A stretch of 8,360 nucleotides of DNA, taken from positions 1 to 8,360 of the forward strand of contig JAEZGQ010000139.1 of NCBI GenBank assembly GCA_023416895.1, read 5' to 3'. Below, one piece after another: positions 5,195 through 8,360 of the stretch (its first letter is position 1; every line of letters starts with the position of its first letter). A model generated the notes under the pieces. That model saw only the letters and a program-made list of their open reading frames with translations. It made no database searches and was not told where the DNA came from. The stretch is from Bacillota bacterium. GTDB taxonomy: Bacteria; Bacillota; Clostridia; Christensenellales; CAG-138. Both the position numbers and the translations under genes were made by a program.

Positions 5195-6463
5195 TTACAG
5201 CGGCTTCCCAGCCTCAAGCAAGGCTTTGTTTCTCAAGAGGAACACACTTTGTACCATGTAGATGATCCCCGTTCCGATCAGCATCCATTCAATGCTCGCA
5301 ACATCCGCAAGCGGTCCGAACACAAGCATACCAAGCGGCATCACGATGCTTGAGATCATCGACATCACGCCGAAGATGCGCCCATGAAATTCCGGCTCCA
5401 CCCTTTGCTGCAGCAAAACCATGGCGGGCGTGTTAAAAAGAGGCATTGAAATGCCGATGAGCGCCATGAACGCAAGGTAAAGCCAGAAAGGCTGCACGAG
5501 CCCCAAAAACATCGTTCCAAAGCCAACGCCAAAAAATGCGACCGCCATGGTGTGAATTTTGTTCCGGAAACCACCCCATGCCGCAACGAACAGGCCGCCG
5601 CCGATCATGCCGACGGAAAAAGCAACCTCAATGGCGCTCAACCTCCAAAGTTCCTCGCCAAAGGTGCGCGTGGTTTGCAGCGGCGTTAAAAATGCCGCCG
5701 GCGCTGCAAAAAACTGAAATACCACGGCAAACAGGAAAAACGCTTTGATAAAGCTATGTTTTTTGATATAACGCATGCCCTCCGCCATATCGCGAAAATA
5801 CCCGTTTACTTTTTCGCCTGCACTCCGCTCGCGCGACGGCACGCGCACAAACACAAGCAGCAGCAAAATCGCCAGCGCCGCGGTTGTAACATCGATGAAA
5901 AACACCGTTTGTATGGGCATAAAGGTAAGAAGCACACCGCTTAACATCGGTGAAAGAAGCGTTACCACGGATTGCAGCGTTCCGTTGAGCGCCTGCACGC
6001 GGGTAAGTTGATCCATCGGTACAATTTGCGGAACAAGCGCGCTCACTGCCGGAGAATGGATGCCCGAGCCCAGTGCGCGAAGCGCCATTGCAACAAACAG
6101 ATACACCATGGAATCGTACCCGGCAGAAAAAAGCAATGCGAGCACAAGCGTTACAAGTGCCACAAAGCCATCCGCGAGCATTGTGAGAGCCTTGCGGTTG
6201 TACCTATCCGCCCACACGCCAGCAAAAGGCGAAACGAAAAACATCGGCAAAAAACCGCAAAGTATGGAAATGGTCATCATGGAGCCGGACTTCGTACTGA
6301 GAAGCACCTGCCACGACATCGCATACTGCACAAGCATGGAGCCGAAAAGGGAAAGGGTTTGGCTCGCAATGAAAAGCGCCGCGTTGCGCTTCCATGCAGG
6401 CCCTATCGTATCGCCTTGCCCGTTGTTCAAGGGTAAAGCCGTTTCATAATTGTCTTGCGACAT
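5195..6463 (-). CDS. MFS_3-type drug/metabolite exporter
   Basis: This 422-residue major facilitator has about 12 hydrophobic segments and the MFS signature between helices 2 and 3, GVWADRYNRKA at 82–92. The second half carries the VEPEFHGRIFG block (355–365). This arrangement belongs to the MFS_3 branch that includes macrolide-efflux (Mef-type) and siderophore-export (EntS-type) proteins. It should export a small molecule in exchange for protons; the substrate cannot be read from sequence. The start is the ATG at 6463, 4 bases after GGAGG; a TTG six codons earlier would place that ribosome binding site inside the gene. It is transcribed away from the DUF2089 unit across a shared operator region, so the two are probably co-regulated. 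A weak leader hairpin (6480–6505) lies just ahead of the ribosome binding site. Confidence 0.92.
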   Translation of the reverse strand: MSQDNYETALPLNNGQGDTIGPAWKRNAALFIASQTLSLFGSMLVQYAMSWQVLLSTKSGSMMTISILCGFLPMFFVSPFAGVWADRYNRKALTMLADGFVALVTLVLALLFSAGYDSMVYLFVAMALRALGSGIHSPAVSALVPQIVPMDQLTRVQALNGTLQSVVTLLSPMLSGVLLTFMPIQTVFFIDVTTAALAILLLLVFVRVPSRERSAGEKVNGYFRDMAEGMRYIKKHSFIKAFFLFAVVFQFFAAPAAFLTPLQTTRTFGEELWRLSAIEVAFSVGMIGGGLFVAAWGGFRNKIHTMAVAFFGVGFGTMFLGLVQPFWLYLAFMALIGISMPLFNTPAMVLLQQRVEPEFHGRIFGVMSMISSIVMPLGMLVFGPLADVASIEWMLIGTGIIYMVQSVFLLRNKALLEAGKPL

Positions 6464-6576
6464 AAAACCTCCGTATTCCAAGTTTCTTTCAGTTTACAGA
6501 AACCTATCTTGTCTTTCAAGCCCCCGATTAACCCCCCGTATGACCAAAATCGAAACGGCTCTTGTATAATAGGTTC

Positions 6577-6605
6577 ATTATAAACGTAATCACACTTAAA
6601 ATCAA
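6577..6605 (-). promoter_or_regulatory. Sigma-A-like promoter of the MFS exporter
   Basis: On the minus strand TTGATT (6605–6600) and a perfect TATAAT (6582–6577) are 17 bases apart. The -35 element lies inside the right-hand-reading palindrome copy at 6596–6614, so a protein bound there would compete with RNA polymerase. The predicted start near 6570 gives a leader of about 107 bases. Confidence 0.7.
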
Positions 6606-6636
6606 TAATTTTAATATTAAAATCAATAATTTTAAT
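6596..6636. repeat. Tandem palindromic operator between divergent promoters
   Basis: Two identical 20-base copies occur at 6596–6615 and 6617–6636, a 21-bp period, or two helical turns. Each contains a 7-5-7 palindrome, TTAAAAT / CAATA / ATTTTAA. Copy one covers the exporter -35 element. Copy two ends 8–9 bases before the rightward TTGACA. A dimeric regulator bound at both could repress the exporter and affect the DUF2089 unit. The binding protein is unknown; the DUF2089 protein encoded next door is the nearest candidate. Confidence 0.75.
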
Positions 6637-6643
6637 TTTATTG

Positions 6644-6671
6644 TTGACATTATTAAAAATTAGCATATAAT
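6644..6671 (+). promoter_or_regulatory. Consensus sigma-A promoter of the DUF2089 unit
   Basis: TTGACA (6644–6649) and TATAAT (6666–6671) both match consensus perfectly, with a 16-base spacer. The predicted start at about 6678 falls on the upstream ATG, so translation must begin at the later ATG at 6699. Confidence 0.87.
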
Positions 6672-6698
6672 GAGAGCATGAAAGAAAGGAGCGTACCC

Positions 6699-7067
6699 AT
6701 GGCCTACCTCATCCCATCCAAGTGCTCTGTCTGCGGCGGCGAATTGCAGGTAACGCGGCTCACTTGCGCCAACTGCCAAACGGAGCTTACAGGAGCGTTT
6801 GTCCCTTGCAAATACTGCGCGTTAAGCGAAAAGCAGCGCATCTTTATGGAAACCTTTTTGAAATGCCGCGGCAACATCAAGGAAGTGGAGCGCGCGCTTT
6901 CCCTTTCCTACCCAACCGTAAAGGGGCTTTTAGATGAGCTTTTAGGCACGCTTTTCCCCCAGGAGCATCTTTCCCGCCCTGACCGTATGGAAGTGCTCGA
7001 CATGCTCGAGAAAAAGCTCATCAGCGTTGACGAAGCCGCCCGGCTGCTTTCCGGCCGCGGTGAATAA
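6699..7067 (+). CDS. DUF2089-type zinc-ribbon/HTH putative regulator
   Basis: The start at 6699 (MAYLIPSKC) is chosen because AAGGAG lies 8 bases upstream and an ATG at 6678 coincides with the predicted transcription start. The 122 residues contain three CxxC pairs (C9/C12, C23/C26, C37/C40) that form a zinc-ribbon-like region. An HTH-like stretch at about 44–83 includes the segment CRGNIKEVERALSLSYPTVK. The C-terminal motif RMEVLDMLEKKLISVDEAARLL (96–117) has the SHOCT-like pattern and matches the start of the next gene's product. The layout is that of DUF2089 proteins, which I know as predicted regulators without a defined regulon. It opens a four-gene unit and probably senses or relays an envelope or redox signal, but that function is inferred. 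It is the best local candidate for binding the tandem operator. Confidence 0.88.
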   Translation: MAYLIPSKCSVCGGELQVTRLTCANCQTELTGAFVPCKYCALSEKQRIFMETFLKCRGNIKEVERALSLSYPTVKGLLDELLGTLFPQEHLSRPDRMEVLDMLEKKLISVDEAARLLSGRGE

Positions 7068-7111
7068 GGCAAATAAACTAAATTTTAATATTTATTAAAG
7101 GAGGGTCTTCC

Positions 7112-7567
7112 ATGACCGCCACCGAACGCACAAAAATTCTTGAAATGCTGAAATCCGGCATCATCACCGTGGAGGAAGCGGAAAAGCTTCTCACCGCCGT
7201 GGACACTTCGGGCGCCACCGTCGCACAGGAGGGCGTGGTTTTGAAGGACAGCCGCGGCCGCAAGCCCAAGAAACTTCGCATCCTTGTGGATGCAGTTGAA
7301 AATGGAGATGGCGAAGGGAGTCGTAAATCAAACGCAAAGGTCAACATGAGCATTCCCCTTTCGCTTATCAAAGCCCTTGGCCCAATTGCTTCCAAAAGCA
7401 TACCAAGGGATACCAAGGAAGAGCTCAGATCCGATGGCATCGACATCGAAGCCATCCTTCAACAGGTGATAGAGCTTTCCGAAAGTGGTATCGACGAGGA
7501 TATGATCAACATCGATGTAAACGAAGGCGACGGCGAAACCGCCAAGGTACGCGTTTATGTGGAGTAA
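7112..7567 (+). CDS. SHOCT-like N-terminal domain protein (YvlB/LiaX-type context)
   Basis: This 151-residue soluble protein starts at an ATG 6 bases after AAAGGAGGG. The N-terminus TERTKILEMLKSGIITVEEAEKLL (4–27) is a SHOCT-like helical hairpin of the kind found at the start of YvlB and LiaX proteins. A variable linker with basic residues (45–55) and an acidic stretch follows. The C-terminal half has the pattern VNMSIPLSLIKALG (78–90), DIEAILQQVIE (111–121) and INIDVNEGDGETAKVRVYVE (132–151). No signal peptide or membrane segment is seen. The expected YvlB beta-rich DUF4097 region is absent, so this is a short form. Together with the DUF2089 protein before it and the YvlD-like protein after it, it suggests an envelope-stress module. 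Confidence 0.85.
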   Translation: MTATERTKILEMLKSGIITVEEAEKLLTAVDTSGATVAQEGVVLKDSRGRKPKKLRILVDAVENGDGEGSRKSNAKVNMSIPLSLIKALGPIASKSIPRDTKEELRSDGIDIEAILQQVIELSESGIDEDMINIDVNEGDGETAKVRVYVE

Positions 7568-7943
7568 AACCATTTCCGCGTTTCTCATCAGCATCAAAAT
7601 CAAGGAGCAAAAGGAGCTTGAGGTTTTTTCAGAGGGCGTATCTGAAGATAAACCGCATAGCGGCTCAAAAGAGGTACGAAACTCAAAGTTTTCGCTATGG
7701 CTGGCGCTCCCGGCACCGCTACTTATCATGCTCGTAGACATGGCCGAAGACTGGGCGCTGCTGCTTACTCCCTTTGTAAACAGCAGGCAGTCGAGCCGCT
7801 TCATCAAACATTTTTGGACTGGTGTACGCGTCGCAAAAGCACTCATGATGGAGCTGTGCTTTGAAACCGGCCCCACGGATTTTGTGGATGTTGACGTACA
7901 GGAAGCTACGGAAAAAGTTCGTGTACGCATACTGACGCGTTGA
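7557..7943 (+). CDS. Unrecognised 128-residue protein of the DUF2089–YvlD unit
   Basis: I do not recognise this family with certainty. The start ATG overlaps the end of the previous gene by 11 bases, with a weak AAGG 9 bases upstream, so coupled translation is likely. Residues 1–45 are polar. Residues 46–72 are hydrophobic but broken by acidic residues (MLVDMAEDWALLL), so a true membrane segment is doubtful. The C-terminal part, VAKALMMELCFETGPTDFV (92–110) followed by DVDVQEATEKVRVRIL (111–126), aligns by eye with the end of the preceding protein. I infer a diverged paralogue of the C-terminal half of that protein, without its SHOCT-like N-terminus. Function is unknown. Confidence 0.72.
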   Translation: MWSKTISAFLISIKIKEQKELEVFSEGVSEDKPHSGSKEVRNSKFSLWLALPAPLLIMLVDMAEDWALLLTPFVNSRQSSRFIKHFWTGVRVAKALMMELCFETGPTDFVDVDVQEATEKVRVRILTR

Positions 7944-7968
7944 ACGTAAAAACGGAAAGGAACCGACT

Positions 7969-8316
7969 ATGAAACTCATCATCAAATGGCTGATTTGCTT
8001 TGCGGCGCTTCTCGTGGCGTATTACGGCTTCGGCGACCTGGTTAGCGTGCAGGGCGGACTTGGGGCGGTTGCAGCCGCAGCCACAGTGCTTTGGCTTTTG
8101 AACTTATTGCTTGTTCCCGTGCTGCAACTGCTCGCGCTCCCCTTCTCTTTGATTACATTCGGCATTGCGAGCCTGTTTGTGAATGCGCTGATTGTGGCGC
8201 TATCGGATGCCATCGTCCCTTCGATTACCCTTCATAACTTTTGGATGAGCCTTTTTATCAGCATCATCGTTTCCGCCGGAAACATGATCGTACTCCGGGC
8301 AAGCCGCAGGAATTAA
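7969..8316 (+). CDS. YvlD-family (phage holin 4_2) small membrane protein
   Basis: The 115-residue protein has four predicted membrane segments, at about 4–22, 30–50, 52–80 (possibly two tightly packed helices) and 90–110. The central stretch LVPVLQLLALPFSLITFGI followed by FVNALIVALSDAI is the typical YvlD / Mycobacterium four-helix holin-superfamily pattern. Despite the name these chromosomal proteins are not known lysis proteins; in Bacillus yvlD lies in an operon with yvlB linked to envelope stress. The start is supported by GGAAAGGAA 6 bases upstream. It is the last gene of the unit and ends before a terminator. Confidence 0.9.
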   Translation: MKLIIKWLICFAALLVAYYGFGDLVSVQGGLGAVAAAATVLWLLNLLLVPVLQLLALPFSLITFGIASLFVNALIVALSDAIVPSITLHNFWMSLFISIIVSAGNMIVLRASRRN

Positions 8317-8327
8317 GGTTGCCAATC

Positions 8328-8354
8328 AAAAAAGTGGCTTGCGCCACTTTTTTT
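8328..8354 (+). terminator. Intrinsic terminator of the DUF2089–YvlD unit
   Basis: AAAAAAGTGGC (8328–8338) pairs with GCCACTTTTTT (8343–8353) around a TTGC loop, ending in a run of seven T. The A-run on the left arm makes it potentially active in both directions, which would suit a convergent gene beyond the right edge. Confidence 0.92.
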
Positions 8355-8360
8355 GAGGTT

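Noticed and set aside
5972..6436. Plus-strand open frame of 154 codons opposite the exporter
   Set aside because: Antisense to a complete MFS gene, highly basic and without a ribosome binding site.
6521..6541. Two G-tracts in the exporter leader (minus strand) as a possible G-quadruplex
   Set aside because: Only two runs of G are present; a standard intramolecular quadruplex needs four.
6427..6666. Minus-strand open frame of 79 codons upstream of the exporter (begins MLIFNNVNNKIKI)
   Set aside because: It spans both operator copies and the exporter promoter, overlaps the exporter start, has no clear ribosome binding site and reads low-complexity AT-rich DNA.
7328..7930. Minus-strand open frame of 200 codons opposite the SHOCT-like gene and the 128-residue gene
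   Set aside because: It is antisense to two well-supported genes with their own start signals, its translation is serine/threonine-rich and unlike any family I know, and it has no promoter.
1..8360. CRISPR array, tRNA or rRNA genes, prophage or plasmid origin
   Set aside because: No regularly spaced repeat–spacer pattern, no cloverleaf or rRNA-like stretch and no replication or phage structural gene could be seen; the holin-type protein belongs to the chromosomal YvlD group.

Overview
The window reads as chromosomal DNA of an endospore-forming member of the Bacillota, most likely class Clostridia. The evidence is the start of spoIVA at the left edge, a der–plsY neighbourhood of the kind found near spoIVA in this phylum, strong AGGAGG-type ribosome binding sites, sigma-A-like promoters and several TTG starts. 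Coding DNA looks close to balanced in GC, while the regulatory gaps are strikingly AT-rich. I cannot name the species.

Region 1 (about 1–3650, minus strand) is a core-genome block. A PDZ/radical-SAM/DUF512 protein of unknown function overlaps der (ribosome-assembly GTPase) by 4 bases. plsY (acyl-phosphate:glycerol-3-phosphate acyltransferase) follows 17 bases later, and a hairpin terminator closes the unit. A sigma-A-like promoter lies about 100 bases ahead of it. Past the terminator, the first 15 codons of spoIVA run off the left edge behind their own candidate sigma-E promoter.

Region 2 (about 3640–4440, minus strand) is a two-gene unit. It encodes a 68-residue XRE-type repressor and a 145-residue four-helix membrane protein. 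Its consensus promoter carries three exact 10-bp direct repeats at an exact 23-bp period, placed upstream of -35, between -35 and -10, and at the start site. This layout suggests tight autorepression.

Region 3 (about 4476–5160, minus strand) is an IS200-type single-strand transposon with one Y1/HUH transposase gene. Hairpins near both ends share the same stem-top and loop. A perfect 14-bp inverted repeat can bury the transposase ribosome binding site. The element sits between two intrinsic terminators.

Region 4 (about 5150–8355) is a divergent pair of units. An MFS_3-type exporter runs to the left. To the right runs a four-gene unit: a DUF2089 zinc-ribbon/HTH protein, a protein with a SHOCT-like N-terminus and a YvlB/LiaX-like context, an unrecognised 128-residue protein, and a YvlD-family (phage holin 4_2) membrane protein. 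Two identical 19-bp palindromes 21 bp apart lie between the two promoters. One covers the exporter -35 and the other sits just upstream of the rightward -35, so one regulator could control both sides. The DUF2089 protein is the obvious local candidate. This divergent module is the part of the window most likely to be an under-described system, plausibly a membrane or envelope stress response linked to export, although that function is inference.
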